64,000 bases of DNA from Neisseria dentiae (GTDB lineage: Bacteria; Pseudomonadota; Gammaproteobacteria; Burkholderiales; Neisseriaceae). Shown here in pieces: positions 44,707-52,983 of the stretch; position 1 is the stretch's first letter, and each line of letters opens with the position of its first letter. Both the position numbers and the translations under genes were made by a program. The notes beneath the pieces are model-generated. The model was not told the origin of the DNA. It worked only from the letters and a program-made list of their open reading frames with translations, and made no database searches. Location of the stretch: positions 868,001 through 932,000 of the forward strand of contig NZ_CP059570.1 in assembly GCF_014055005.1 (NCBI RefSeq). The letters are read 5' to 3'.

Positions 44707-45183
44707 TTATTCAGGAATGCGCAGTTTTTGGCCCGGGTAGATTTTATCGGGGTGGCTCAACATGGGTTTGTTGGCTTCGAAGATTTTCATATATTTGTTG
44801 GCATCGCCGTAGTATTTTTTAGAAATGGCCGACAACGTGTCGCCTTTCACCACGTCGTGATATTGCGCTTCGGCTGCGGCGGGGAATTGCAGGTTGTTTT
44901 GCACGCCCGCAACGCCGGTTACGTTGCCTGCCGCCAAAACGGCTTTTTCGGCGGATTCTTGCGAAGGTGCGCTGCCACTCAGGGTTACTTGGCCGCTGGC
45001 GCCGTCGAAGGCTACGCTCAAGCCGCTCAAGCCCAGATTCTGTTTTTCGATATAGCTTTGGATGGCCGCCGCCGCTTTGGCGTTGAGGTCGTCCACATTG
45101 GCCGCAGCGGCTGCCGCTACTTCCTGCTCGTCTTTGCCGAACAGTTTTTCGCCGGCGTTTTTAATGAAGCTGAATAAGCCCAT
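44707..45183 (-). CDS. kbp: BON-LysM protein (Kbp/YgaU type)
   Basis: A 158-residue protein, MGLFSFIKNAGEKLFGKDEQ, with a BON domain (about 30-95) and a C-terminal LysM domain (YHDVVKGDTLSAISKKYYGD...PGQKLRIP). No signal peptide is seen, as in Escherichia coli YgaU/Kbp, a cytoplasmic potassium-binding protein. Gene symbol by resemblance only. AGGAGC is upstream of the ATG. Confidence 0.88.
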   Translation of the reverse strand: MGLFSFIKNAGEKLFGKDEQEVAAAAAANVDDLNAKAAAAIQSYIEKQNLGLSGLSVAFDGASGQVTLSGSAPSQESAEKAVLAAGNVTGVAGVQNNLQFPAAAEAQYHDVVKGDTLSAISKKYYGDANKYMKIFEANKPMLSHPDKIYPGQKLRIPE

Positions 45184-45368
45184 GTTTTGCTCCTAAAAAT
45201 ATGGTTGGAAAATCCGTGTAAACGGGCGGCAGTATGATACTGCATTATTGCCGTGCTTAAGATAAAGTTGCTGCCCAACCGTTGCAGATATTACCCGCTT
45301 TTACAAATTCAGACGGCCTCTTGGCAATATTGTTACAATAGCGCGTGTTTTATCCCCAACCAACGGCC

Positions 45369-46043
45369 ATGAACGGCGACATCACCCTGTTAACCTTATT
45401 TCTGCTCGGCTTTTTCGGCGGCGGCCACTGCGTGGGCATGTGCGGCGGATTAAGCAGCGCGTTTGCCCTGCAACTGCCGCCGCATATCAACCGTTTTTGG
45501 CTGATTGTGCTCTTGAATGCCGGCCGTATTTCCAGCTATGTGCTGATCGGCGTGCTGGTGGGCCTGCTCGGCCAAATCGGGATTTCGCTCGACCAAACCC
45601 GCTGGCTGCAAAACGGCCTGTTTGTGGCGGCCAATGTTTTGCTGCTGCTGCTGGGGCTTTATCTGGCGGGTTTGTCTTCGTGGGCGGTGAGGGTCGAATC
45701 GCTGGGCAAACCGGTGTGGAAGCGGCTCAACCCGCTGCTGAACAGGCTTCTGCCGATACGCAGCGTGCCGGCCTGTTTCGGCGCGGGTATGCTGTGGGGC
45801 TGGCTGCCGTGCGGTTTGGTATACAGCGCGTCGCTCTATGCTCTGGGCAGCGGCAGTGCGGGGCGGGGCGGTTTGTATATGCTGGCTTTTGCGCTGGGCA
45901 CGCTGCCCAACCTGCTGGCGATGGGCTGGTTTGCCGCGCAGTTAAAAAACGTGTTGCAGCAAAAGCCGCTGCGTTTGGCGGCAGGCTTGCTGGTGGCCGC
46001 TTGGGCGGTGTGGCAGTTGGCGGTGTTTTTCCGGGCCGTCTGA
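45369..46043 (+). CDS. TauE/SafE-annotated (DsbD_2-type) membrane protein
   Basis: A 224-residue protein with about six membrane helices. The opening LGFFGGGHCVGMCGGLSSAF has the HC-x(3)-C motif of the DsbD_2/UreH-like family. GMLWGWLPCGLVYSA carries the second Cys-Gly motif. Relatives near cytochrome cbb3 genes are thought to help copper or heme-copper oxidase assembly, but no such genes are here. ATG 45369 precedes the family start. The TGA stop is inside a DUS (GGGCCGTCTGA). Confidence 0.8.
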   Translation: MNGDITLLTLFLLGFFGGGHCVGMCGGLSSAFALQLPPHINRFWLIVLLNAGRISSYVLIGVLVGLLGQIGISLDQTRWLQNGLFVAANVLLLLLGLYLAGLSSWAVRVESLGKPVWKRLNPLLNRLLPIRSVPACFGAGMLWGWLPCGLVYSASLYALGSGSAGRGGLYMLAFALGTLPNLLAMGWFAAQLKNVLQQKPLRLAAGLLVAAWAVWQLAVFFRAV

Positions 46044-46074
46044 AACGTGTGCCGTTTTGAGATTTCATTTATAT

Positions 46075-46080
46075 TATAAT
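46075..46080 (+). promoter_or_regulatory. Candidate -10 box for ratA-rnfH
   Basis: TATAAT in an AT-rich stretch (TTATATTATAATGCG) 28 bases before the ratA ATG. A convincing -35 hexamer is not seen. Confidence 0.45.
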
Positions 46081-46107
46081 GCGTACTTTTCCCGCGCTTA
46101 AAAAACC

Positions 46108-46539
46108 ATGAAAACCGTAGAAAAAAATATGCTGGTGCTGCACAGCGCCGAACAAATGTTCGAGCTGGTCGACAGGGCGGAAGATTATCCGCAGTTTCTG
46201 CCGTGGTACAGCAAAACCGAAATCATCGAGCGCAGCGGCAACGAGCTGAAAGCGCGGCTGTTTATGGATTATATGGGCGTGCAGCAATCGTTTGCCACCC
46301 ACAACCACAATGTGCCCGGCCGCGAAATCCACATTAATCTGCTCGAAGGGCCGTTTAAAGCCCTGCACGGCACATGGAAATTCATTCCGCTGGGCGACGA
46401 CTGCTGCAAAATCGAATTCAAGCTGCAATACGATTTTTCGAGCGCGTTGCTTTCCACCCTGATTTCACCCGTGTTCAGCCACCTTTCGGGCACGTTGGTG
46501 GACGCGTTTGTGAAAGAGGCCAACCGCCGCTATGGTTGA
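46108..46539 (+). CDS. ratA: RatA/Coq10-family START-domain protein
   Basis: A 143-residue SRPBCC protein. VEKNMLVLHSAEQMFELVDRAEDYPQFLPWY and the C-terminal SHLSGTLVDAFVKEA are family features. In Escherichia coli RatA affects 50S-30S association; relatives bind ubiquinone-like lipids. It overlaps rnfH by 8 bases, the conserved ratA-rnfH (ratB) arrangement. Confidence 0.9.
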   Translation: MKTVEKNMLVLHSAEQMFELVDRAEDYPQFLPWYSKTEIIERSGNELKARLFMDYMGVQQSFATHNHNVPGREIHINLLEGPFKALHGTWKFIPLGDDCCKIEFKLQYDFSSALLSTLISPVFSHLSGTLVDAFVKEANRRYG

Positions 46540-46813
46540 AATCGAAATCGCTTACGGCACGGCGGAAAAGCAACTGCTCCAAACCCTGCGCGTGCCGGCG
46601 GGCACAACCGCCCGCGAAGCCGTGCTGCAAAGCCGCATCGCACAAGAATTTCCCGAAGCCGACGTGCAAAACGCACCGTTGGGCATTTTCGGCAAAGCGG
46701 TGAAAGACCACACCGTGCTGCGCGATAAAGACCGCGTAGAAGTTTACCGCCCCCTGCTTATCGATCCCAAAGAAGCCCGCCGCAAACGGGTGGAAGCAGA
46801 AAAAGAAAACTGA
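46532..46813 (+). CDS. rnfH: RnfH-family ubiquitin-like protein
   Basis: A 93-residue beta-grasp protein, VEIEIAYGTAEKQLLQTLRV, with LGIFGKAVKDHTVLRDKDRV and VEVYRPLLIDPKEARRKRVE at the end, both typical of RnfH/RatB. Its precise role is not established. It is translationally coupled to ratA. Confidence 0.92.
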   Translation: MVEIEIAYGTAEKQLLQTLRVPAGTTAREAVLQSRIAQEFPEADVQNAPLGIFGKAVKDHTVLRDKDRVEVYRPLLIDPKEARRKRVEAEKEN

Positions 46814-46860
46814 TTTTTTATATAGGAAACAAAGGCCGTCTGAAATGTTTCTTTCAGGCA

Positions 46861-47003
46861 GAGACCTTTGCAAAACCGCCAGATGCGGATGCAGTTCAAG
46901 GTGTAGCAGCGCAGCGAGCGCAGACATAACATGGAGTTAGGCAAGCGAGCGAGCAGCACACAACGCAGAAATGCGCCGCAGATGGCGGTTTTGCAAAGGT
47001 TTC
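46861..47003. mobile_element. MITE-like element with GAGACCTTTGCAAAA ends, copy D
   Basis: The left end is GAGACCTTTGCAAAACCGCC and the right end is GGCGGTTTTGCAAAGGTTTC. The interior matches copies A and C over nearly its whole length. The right end runs directly into a DUS (TTTCAGACGGCCTT). No clear 5-base duplicate is seen. It lies between rnfH and pth. Confidence 0.75.
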
Positions 47004-47024
47004 AGACGGCCTTAACAATAAAAT

Positions 47025-47600
47025 ATGCCGCAAATCAAATTAATCGCAGGGCTGGGCAACCCCGGTGCCGAATATGCCCAAACCCGCCATAACGCGGGCT
47101 TTTGGTTTATCGACGAGTTGGCTTGGGCTTGGAAGGCCGCGCTGAAAGAAGAAAAAAAATTCTTCGGCGAAACCGCCAGAGTGGCACGCCCCGAAGGCGA
47201 CGTATGGCTCTTGAAACCCAACACTTTTATGAACCGCTCGGGCCAAGCCGTGGCCGCATTGGCCTCTTTTTACAAAATCAAGCCCGAAGAAATCTTGGTG
47301 GTACACGACGAGCTTGACATCCCTTGCGGGCGCATCCGCTTCAAACTCGGCGGCGGCAACGGCGGCCACAACGGTTTGAAAGACATCCAAGCCAGGCTTG
47401 GCACCCCGAATTTCTACCGCCTGCGTTTGGGCATCGACCACCCCGGCGACCGCAATTTGGTGGTGGGCTATGTGCTCAACAAACCCAGTGCGGAAGACAG
47501 GCAGTCAATCGAAGAAGCCATCGCCAAATCCCTGCAAGGGCTGCCGTTGGTTTTGTCGGGCGAGTGGGAAGAAGCGGTGCGGTTTCTGCACAGCAAGTGA
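47025..47600 (+). CDS. pth: Peptidyl-tRNA hydrolase
   Basis: A 191-residue enzyme that recycles peptidyl-tRNA. LIAGLGNPGAEYAQTRHNAG holds the catalytic His near residue 22. KPNTFMNRSGQAV, VHDELDIPCGRIRFKLGGGNGGHNG and RLRLGIDHPG are the remaining signatures. The usual neighbours rplY and prs are not in this window; a MITE-like element precedes it. Confidence 0.96.
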   Translation: MPQIKLIAGLGNPGAEYAQTRHNAGFWFIDELAWAWKAALKEEKKFFGETARVARPEGDVWLLKPNTFMNRSGQAVAALASFYKIKPEEILVVHDELDIPCGRIRFKLGGGNGGHNGLKDIQARLGTPNFYRLRLGIDHPGDRNLVVGYVLNKPSAEDRQSIEEAIAKSLQGLPLVLSGEWEEAVRFLHSK

Positions 47601-47629
47601 GTGTTTTGTTTGGACGGATAAAGCAGGCC

Positions 47630-47725
47630 GAGACCTTTGCGAAATACCGGCTACCCCTTCCGAATGGTTACTTGATTGTTCAGGTAACCATTCGGAAGGG
47701 GTAGCCGGTATTTTGCAAAGGTCTA
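47630..47725. mobile_element. GAGACCTTTGCAAAA-type element with a long perfect hairpin
   Basis: The left end is GAGACCTTTGCGAAATACCG and the right end is CGGTATTTTGCAAAGGTCTA. Inside, ACCGGCTACCCCTTCCGAAT and its exact complement make arms of about 27 bases around TTGATTGTTCAG. AGGCC (47625-47629) and AGGCT (47726-47730) flank it, a 4-of-5 duplicate. Confidence 0.7.
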
Positions 47726-47727
47726 AG

Positions 47728-47915
47728 GCTGTTGATGCTTCTGACACTGATTCCTGTCAGTTTGGCGGTATCGGAAGCGGTCAAATTGAAGGCGAAAAGC
47801 TGCAGGATCTGACGGCATTTGGGCTCGGTAATTTTGCTGAACTTTTGATACTTTTTTTTAATTTCATTTCAAAAGCTTATCACTATATTTGGTGATTTTG
47901 CTTCCTAAACCTCAA
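47728..47915 (-). pseudogene. Remnant of the 5' end of an IS1016-like transposase
   Basis: Reading the minus strand, the sequence after GAGGTTTAGGAAGCAAAATC gives the start region of the IS1016 transposase (AAAGTTCAGCAAAATTACCG) and ends in the SINSLRP-like segment. It has frameshifts and lacks the DDE domain. Confidence 0.65.
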
Positions 47916-47922
47916 AAATTTA

Positions 47923-47951
47923 TTGTCATTTTAAAATTTATATTGTATATT
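47923..47951 (+). promoter_or_regulatory. Sigma-70 type promoter of the RHH-PspA-flotillin operon
   Basis: TTGTCA (47923-47928) and TATATT (47946-47951) are separated by exactly 17 bases. The start site would fall near 47958, inside the 22-base palindrome. The region is markedly AT-rich compared with its surroundings. Confidence 0.6.
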
Positions 47952-47971
47952 TGTATTCAAATGAATACAAA
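47950..47971 (+). promoter_or_regulatory. Palindromic operator candidate
   Basis: TTTGTATTCA-AA-TGAATACAAA: two perfect 10-base arms with a 2-base centre. It overlaps the -10 box and the predicted start site and ends 15 bases before the ATG of a gene for a ribbon-helix-helix-like protein. A further AGTATTTGAA half-site-like stretch follows. This is the layout expected of an autorepressed operon. Confidence 0.6.
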
Positions 47972-47986
47972 AGTATTTGAACGAAA

Positions 47987-48490
47987 ATGAATGCAGGCAA
48001 CCGAATTCCCGTTAGCGTAAGAATTTCTCAGGAAGATGCTGATTTTATTTCGGCATTGGACATAGAAGGGGCGCATACGCCGTCTGAAAAAATCCGCGAA
48101 TTGTTGCGGCAGGCGCGGTTGGTCCATACGCAGACCCGCGATTACGGTGCGGCTTTGCATGCGATGGAACAGTTTTTTCAAAATGCCAAACACGGCGTAC
48201 TGTATGCCGAGAAACAATACGGTGTGCATTCCCATATTTTGGCGCGTTTGTTCGAGCTGTTGCCGGATTTGGCGGCAACATTGGCGGCGGACTTGCCAGC
48301 GGAAGCCGATTTGGAAGCACTAAAACAATATGAGCGCGAAACCATGCGGCGGATTGTACGGCTGGCCGACAGCGTGTTGCAGCTGGCGGTAACGGGCAAG
48401 GGCGCGGCCTACGACGATACCGTATTGCAGCAGTTGGAAAACACTTTGAGGTTGGCGCAGATTGTGAAACAGGCCAATGAGGCCGTCTGA
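47987..48490 (+). CDS. Ribbon-helix-helix-like protein with helical C-terminus (unknown)
   Basis: A 167-residue protein. Residues 6-42 look like a ribbon-helix-helix DNA-binding unit: strand RIPVSVRIS, helix QEDADFISALDIE, turn, then TPSEKIRELLRQA. The TPSE turn is encoded by a DUS. Residues 50-167 are predicted mostly helical (EQFFQNAKHGVLYAEKQYG; QLENTLRLAQIVKQA) and I recognise no family. It is first in the pspA operon, 17 bases before pspA. It could repress the operon at the adjacent palindrome. The TGA stop lies in a DUS (GGCCGTCTGA). Confidence 0.75.
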   Translation: MNAGNRIPVSVRISQEDADFISALDIEGAHTPSEKIRELLRQARLVHTQTRDYGAALHAMEQFFQNAKHGVLYAEKQYGVHSHILARLFELLPDLAATLAADLPAEADLEALKQYERETMRRIVRLADSVLQLAVTGKGAAYDDTVLQQLENTLRLAQIVKQANEAV

Positions 48491-48507
48491 AAAAGAAAGG
48501 AATAAAA

Positions 48508-49167
48508 ATGAGCGAAACATTATCACGCAGGGTTGGCCGTTTGGTGAGCGGCGGTTTCCACGCCCTTGTGGATGCGGCGGAAAATTTGGCGCCGGAGGCG
48601 GTGATGGATGAGAACATTCGGGAAATCGAGCGGGCGGTGGACGAAGTGCGCGCCGAATTGGGCAGGGTGCTGGCGCAAAAACATCTGGCTGCCAAAAAGA
48701 TGGCCGACGAAAGCAACCGCCACGAAGCTTTGGGTGCCAACCTGCAAGCTGCCGTAAATGCCGGACGCGATGACTTGGCTGAAGCGGGCATCGCCGAGCA
48801 GATGGACATCGAAGCGCGTTTGCCGGTGTTGGAAAACACTATTGCAGATTGTGCGGCGCAGGAAAAAGAGCTGGAAGGTTTTATTGCTGCTTTGCAGGCT
48901 AAAAAGCGCGAGATGCAGCAGCAGTTGCAGGAATGGCGTGCTGCGCGTCAGGGCACGGGCGGGACGGCGGAAGCGGGCGGTTTGAGCCGTATTGCCCGCG
49001 ACGCCGAAAAAAGCGGTAATGCGTTCGACCGCATCATGGGCCGGCAGAATGCCGTGCACGGCAGCAGCGATGCGGCGCAACTGGCGAAACTGAAAGAGCT
49101 GGAGGATTTGAGCCGCAACAACCGTATTGCCGAGAGGCTGGCCGCCTTGAAGGCGCAGCAGAAATAA
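48508..49167 (+). CDS. pspA: PspA/IM30/Vipp1-family membrane-remodelling protein
   Basis: A 219-residue coiled-coil protein. It opens ETLSRRVGRLVSGGFHALVD (amphipathic helix), continues AAENLAPEAVMDENIREIER and has long helices to the end. This matches the PspA/YjfJ type, ESCRT-III-like proteins that assemble on stressed membranes. AGAAAGGAATAA precedes the ATG. It sits second in an operon with flotillin genes. No pspBC or pspF is present, so control must differ from the Escherichia coli Psp system. Confidence 0.87.
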   Translation: MSETLSRRVGRLVSGGFHALVDAAENLAPEAVMDENIREIERAVDEVRAELGRVLAQKHLAAKKMADESNRHEALGANLQAAVNAGRDDLAEAGIAEQMDIEARLPVLENTIADCAAQEKELEGFIAALQAKKREMQQQLQEWRAARQGTGGTAEAGGLSRIARDAEKSGNAFDRIMGRQNAVHGSSDAAQLAKLKELEDLSRNNRIAERLAALKAQQK

Positions 49168-49184
49168 GCGGGCAGGCCGTTCCT

Positions 49185-50144
49185 ATGCAGCATGCGCCTT
49201 ATCACAACCCCATGCCGGAATCGGCGGGTAAATGGCTGGCGGCCGCCATTATCTTGCTGGTGTTGAGCGTCGCCGGCCTGATTTACGGTAACCACAAACG
49301 CGAAGAGCCGCCCCAACGGCGGCAGGCCGCGGCGGCGGATAAAGGTTGGAAAACGGAAAGGCTGTCTGAAATACGCCGGCAGACAGCAGCACCTTCCCGA
49401 CAAACGGTTGTTTTAAAGGAACCGCAACCGGCATCGGCGGAAGTAGCCGGGCAATACGCCGCAGCACGCAGCCATATCCGGGCCGGCGACTGGCCGCAAG
49501 CCGTGCCTTTTTTGGAAGCGGCGGCCCGAGCCGGATATTGGAGGGCCCAAAACAATTTGGGTGTGGCTTATTTGGAGGGCAAAGGCGGGCGGCGCGATGA
49601 TGAAACCGGCTGCGAATGGATGGGGCGTGCCGCCGCGCAATATGTAGATTTCCATATGGCGGAGAATTTGCGCATGTGTTTGGCCGAAACTTTCGGCGGC
49701 GATTACCGGCAAACTTGGCTGGCCTTGCAGCCTTGGGCCGAACAAGGCCATGTTTATGCGCAATGGGCGTTGGCCAACGTGTTGCTATACAGCCGGGGCG
49801 ATGTGCCGCAGGACCACCGTTCCGGCATTCGGTGGCTGGGGCGTGCCGCGCGGTATGAAGCGGCGGCGATGAAACAGTTGGCGGCATGCTTCGGCCTGCG
49901 CTCCTGCGCACACGAATATTACAATCCCGCCGTCAGCGCAGCGTTGGATGCGGTGTTGAGAGAGCGGGATGCGGCAGGCTGGTGGCAGCGGTTGGCGGCA
50001 AAGCTCGGGAAACGTCCGAACGCAGCTTATTTAAGTGACGCCGAAAAACGGGAAGCCGAGCAATATATCCGCGAATGGCGGCATCTCGATAACCGCCGCT
50101 TGGCGGAGGCCGTAGTCGGGGAAGGAGCCGGTGCGGATTTGTAG
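49185..50144 (+). CDS. Membrane-anchored Sel1/TPR-repeat protein
   Basis: A 319-residue protein with one N-terminal membrane segment (WLAAAIILLVLSVAGLIYG, about 17-35), a Lys/Arg/Gln-rich linker and then Sel1-like helical repeats: ARAGYWRAQNNLGVAYLEGKG, EQGHVYAQWALANVLLYSRG and DHRSGIRWLGRAARYEAAAM. Such repeats usually bind other proteins. Whether the repeats face the periplasm or cytoplasm is unclear; the short positive patch KREEPPQRR after the helix suggests cytoplasm. It lies 17 bases after pspA. Confidence 0.75.
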   Translation: MQHAPYHNPMPESAGKWLAAAIILLVLSVAGLIYGNHKREEPPQRRQAAAADKGWKTERLSEIRRQTAAPSRQTVVLKEPQPASAEVAGQYAAARSHIRAGDWPQAVPFLEAAARAGYWRAQNNLGVAYLEGKGGRRDDETGCEWMGRAAAQYVDFHMAENLRMCLAETFGGDYRQTWLALQPWAEQGHVYAQWALANVLLYSRGDVPQDHRSGIRWLGRAARYEAAAMKQLAACFGLRSCAHEYYNPAVSAALDAVLRERDAAGWWQRLAAKLGKRPNAAYLSDAEKREAEQYIREWRHLDNRRLAEAVVGEGAGADL

Positions 50145-50194
50145 TAATGGACAGGCCGTCTGAAACGTTATTTGGAGCAAAAAAAGGAATAATC

Positions 50195-50863
50195 ATGTGG
50201 GATTTGATTAACGCCCTTGAAACCCGCATTTTCGGCATCGCCCTGATGTTGATGTTGATGTTGGGCATTTTGGAAATTGCATCGCTGCTGATGGGCGGCA
50301 TTAACGATTGGGTGGACAACCTGCTGCCCGAGAGCCTCACCGAAACCGCACACGCAGAAGTGGGGCTGGAAGCCGCCGATGCGGGCGCATTTATCCGCTT
50401 TTTAAGCTGGCTGTATGTGGGCAAAGTGCCTTTGCTGATGTTGATGGTGGTGTTTCTGGCTGTGTTTGGCTTGCTGGGCTATTTTTTTCAGACGGCCTTT
50501 TATGCCGTGTTCGGCAGCTATCTGAACGGTTGGGCGGCGGCTGCGGCCGTGTGGTTTGCTTGCCTGCCCGCAGTACGTACCGCGGCGGCGGGGCTGTATC
50601 AAATCATGCCGAAAGACGAAACCACTGCCGTTACGCAAAGCAGCCTGATCGGCCGCGTCGGCGTGGTGGTGTTGGGAGAAGCGCGCGCGGGAAGCCCCGC
50701 CCAAGTGCGTGTGAAAGACGGCCACGGCCAACAGCATTATGTGATGGCCGAGCCTGATTCAGACGGCCCGGTGTTGAAACAGGGCGAAGCGGTGCTGTTG
50801 GTGTCGCTGTCGGGCAATACGTTCAAAGCGATTCACAATCCCAGCGGCAGCCTGGTGGATTGA
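50195..50863 (+). CDS. yqiJ: YqiJ-like membrane protein with OB-fold domain
   Basis: A 222-residue protein with membrane helices at about 12-35, 75-100 and 110-130 and a C-terminal OB/NfeD-like domain (SLIGRVGVVVLGEARAGSPA...GEAVLLVSLSGNTFKAI). ATG 50195 has AAAAAGGA upstream and starts MWDLINALETRIFG. In other bacteria yqiJ precedes yqiK, as here. A reverse DUS encodes FFQTAFY inside a membrane helix and another encodes DSDGP. Confidence 0.82.
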   Translation: MWDLINALETRIFGIALMLMLMLGILEIASLLMGGINDWVDNLLPESLTETAHAEVGLEAADAGAFIRFLSWLYVGKVPLLMLMVVFLAVFGLLGYFFQTAFYAVFGSYLNGWAAAAAVWFACLPAVRTAAAGLYQIMPKDETTAVTQSSLIGRVGVVVLGEARAGSPAQVRVKDGHGQQHYVMAEPDSDGPVLKQGEAVLLVSLSGNTFKAIHNPSGSLVD

Positions 50864-50917
50864 GGCCGTTTGAAAAATTTTTATTTTCTTCAACTTTTAT
50901 ACAATAAGGAAAACACC

Positions 50918-52636
50918 ATGGGTTTGATTACCATCGCCAGCATTGCCGGCATCGTCTTAGTCGTTTTGATTATCCTCGGCCTGATTCTCACGCGCCTTTA
51001 CCGGCGCGCCACCAAAGAAGTGTCGTTCGTGCGCACGGGCTTCGGCGGCGAGAAAGTAATTATGAACGGCGGCGCATTGGTGTTGCCGGTATTGCACGAA
51101 GTGATTCCGGTCAATATGAACACCCTGCGTCTGGAAGTGCGCCGTGCCGCCGAGCAGGCTTTGATTACCCGCGACCGTATGCGCGTAGACGTGATGGCCG
51201 AGTTTTATGTGCGCGTGAAGCCCACCGGCGAGAGCATTGCCACGGCCGCGCAGACTCTGGGCATGAAAACCATGTCGCCCGAGCAGTTGAAAGAACTGGT
51301 AGAAGGCAAATTTGTTGACGCACTGCGCGCGGTGGCGGCGGAAATGGCGATGGAAGAGCTGCATGAGAAGCGCGTGGATTTTGTGCAGAAAGTACAGCAG
51401 TTCGTTTCCGAAGATTTGTATAAAAACGGCTTGGAGTTGGAGTCCGTGTCGCTTACCGGCCTAGACCAAACCGATTTCAAATTCTTCAACCCGCAAAACG
51501 CGTTTGACGCGGAAGGTCTGACCCGCCTTACAGAAACCATCGAAGTACGCCGTAAAAAGCGCAACGACATCGAGCAGGATACCGATTTGGCGATTAAAAC
51601 CAAAAACCTGGAGGCCGAGCGCACCCGCCTGAACATCTTGCGCGAAGAAGAATACGCCAAATTGGAACAAGAGCGCGAAATCGCCGTGCGCCGTGCCGAG
51701 CAGGAAGCCAGCATCGCCGAACAGGAAGCGGCGAAAAAACGCGAAGCCGAAGAAGCGAAAATCGCCGCCGAGCGCGAAGTGGATTTGAAACGCATCCTCG
51801 CCGAGCGCGACATTAAAAACGAAGACATCCGCAAAGCCCAAGCCATCGAACAGGCCGAAGTGGAGCGCCGCAAAGCGATTGAGTTGGCCGAGCAAGACCG
51901 CGCCATCGCCGTAGCCGAAAAATCCCGCGCCGAATCGGAAGCCAAAGCCGAAGCCGACAAAGCCCGCGCCGCCGCCGTCCGCGAAGAAGAAAGCGTGATT
52001 ACCGTACGCGAAACCGAGCGTGCCGAGCGTGCCAAAGCGGTGGAACTGATTGCCGCGCAGGAAGCCGCGCAAAAAGACGCCATTGCGTTGACCGTAGCCG
52101 CAGATGCCGAAAAACTGGCGGCGCAAGACCGGGCCGAAGCCGTGCGCATTGCCGCCGAAGCCGAAGCGGAGAAACAGCGTTTGCAGGCCAAAGGCGAGGC
52201 CGATGCCAAAATGCTGCTGGCCCAAGCGCAGGAGCAGCAATACAAGGTGGATGCGGAGGGTACGCGCGCCGTGAACGAAGCGGCCAACGTATTGAGCGTG
52301 GAGCAGGTGGAAATGCAGGTACGCTTGGCTTTGCTGAAGCACTTGCCGGACATCATCCGCGAATCGGTGCGCCCGATGGAAAATATCGATGACATCAAAA
52401 TCCTGCAAGTCAACGGTTTGGGCGGCTTCGGCGGCAATGCCGACGGACAGGTTTCAGACGGCCAAAATGCGCAGGCCAGCTTATCCGACCAATTGGTTAA
52501 CAGCGCCTTGCGCTACCGCAGCCAAGCGCCGCTGGTGGACGGTTTGATGAAAGAGCTCGGCTTGAACGGCGGCGACATCAACGGGTTGACGCAGGCTTTG
52601 AATCAGGGTGTATCTGCTAAGAAAGCGGGAGAATAA
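50918..52636 (+). CDS. yqiK: YqiK/flotillin-family membrane protein
   Basis: A 572-residue flotillin. An N-terminal membrane hairpin (ITIASIAGIVLVVLIILGLIL) is followed by a Band 7/SPFH domain (SFVRTGFGGEKVIMNGG to about residue 200) and a long Glu-Ala-rich coiled coil (about 220-440) of repeating AEREVD- and EAEK-type units. The C-terminal part is LLKHLPDIIRESVRPMENID. Flotillins scaffold membrane microdomains. AAGGAAAACACC precedes ATG 50918. It ends the operon; an IS3 copy lies in the terminator after it. Confidence 0.92.
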   Translation: MGLITIASIAGIVLVVLIILGLILTRLYRRATKEVSFVRTGFGGEKVIMNGGALVLPVLHEVIPVNMNTLRLEVRRAAEQALITRDRMRVDVMAEFYVRVKPTGESIATAAQTLGMKTMSPEQLKELVEGKFVDALRAVAAEMAMEELHEKRVDFVQKVQQFVSEDLYKNGLELESVSLTGLDQTDFKFFNPQNAFDAEGLTRLTETIEVRRKKRNDIEQDTDLAIKTKNLEAERTRLNILREEEYAKLEQEREIAVRRAEQEASIAEQEAAKKREAEEAKIAAEREVDLKRILAERDIKNEDIRKAQAIEQAEVERRKAIELAEQDRAIAVAEKSRAESEAKAEADKARAAAVREEESVITVRETERAERAKAVELIAAQEAAQKDAIALTVAADAEKLAAQDRAEAVRIAAEAEAEKQRLQAKGEADAKMLLAQAQEQQYKVDAEGTRAVNEAANVLSVEQVEMQVRLALLKHLPDIIRESVRPMENIDDIKILQVNGLGGFGGNADGQVSDGQNAQASLSDQLVNSALRYRSQAPLVDGLMKELGLNGGDINGLTQALNQGVSAKKAGE

Positions 52637-52738
52637 AGCCTTGTTCGATTGAAAACGATAAAAGGCCGTCTGAAAAAAAACTGAACTGCACCCCAAAAGT
52701 TGGACACCCCCTTCAACTTTAAAAGGTGCAGTTTTCTT

Positions 52739-52983
52739 ATGTCCAAATATAACCTACACTTCAAATACCGAGCCGTACTCCAACACCCGCAGGCTACGTT
52801 TATGAAGACTATGAAGACCAACGCAAAAACCCGTTTATCGCCGACAAACCCGACCACGAAAAAACCCAGGCGGAACTGATTGAAGAGTTACGTTACATGA
52901 GGGCGGAGAACGACTACCTAAAGCACATGAAAGCCCTCAACGAAAAGAACGCCGCCAAAGCTGCGAAACCGTTCAAACGTTGA
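52739..52983 (+). pseudogene. IS3 OrfA with internal deletion
   Basis: It begins MSKYNLHFKYRAVL like copy 1, then jumps to HPQA because the segment coding for the HTH is missing. The frame is lost after the junction, while the tail (ELIEELRYMRAENDYLKHMK) is preserved at sequence level. Autonomous transposition from this copy is unlikely. Confidence 0.8.

Noticed and set aside
51205..52437. Long minus-strand frames (about 410 and 315 codons) antisense to yqiK
   Set aside because: They arise from the repetitive Glu/Ala codons of the flotillin coiled coil, giving Ser/Arg- or Phe/Gly-rich nonsense.
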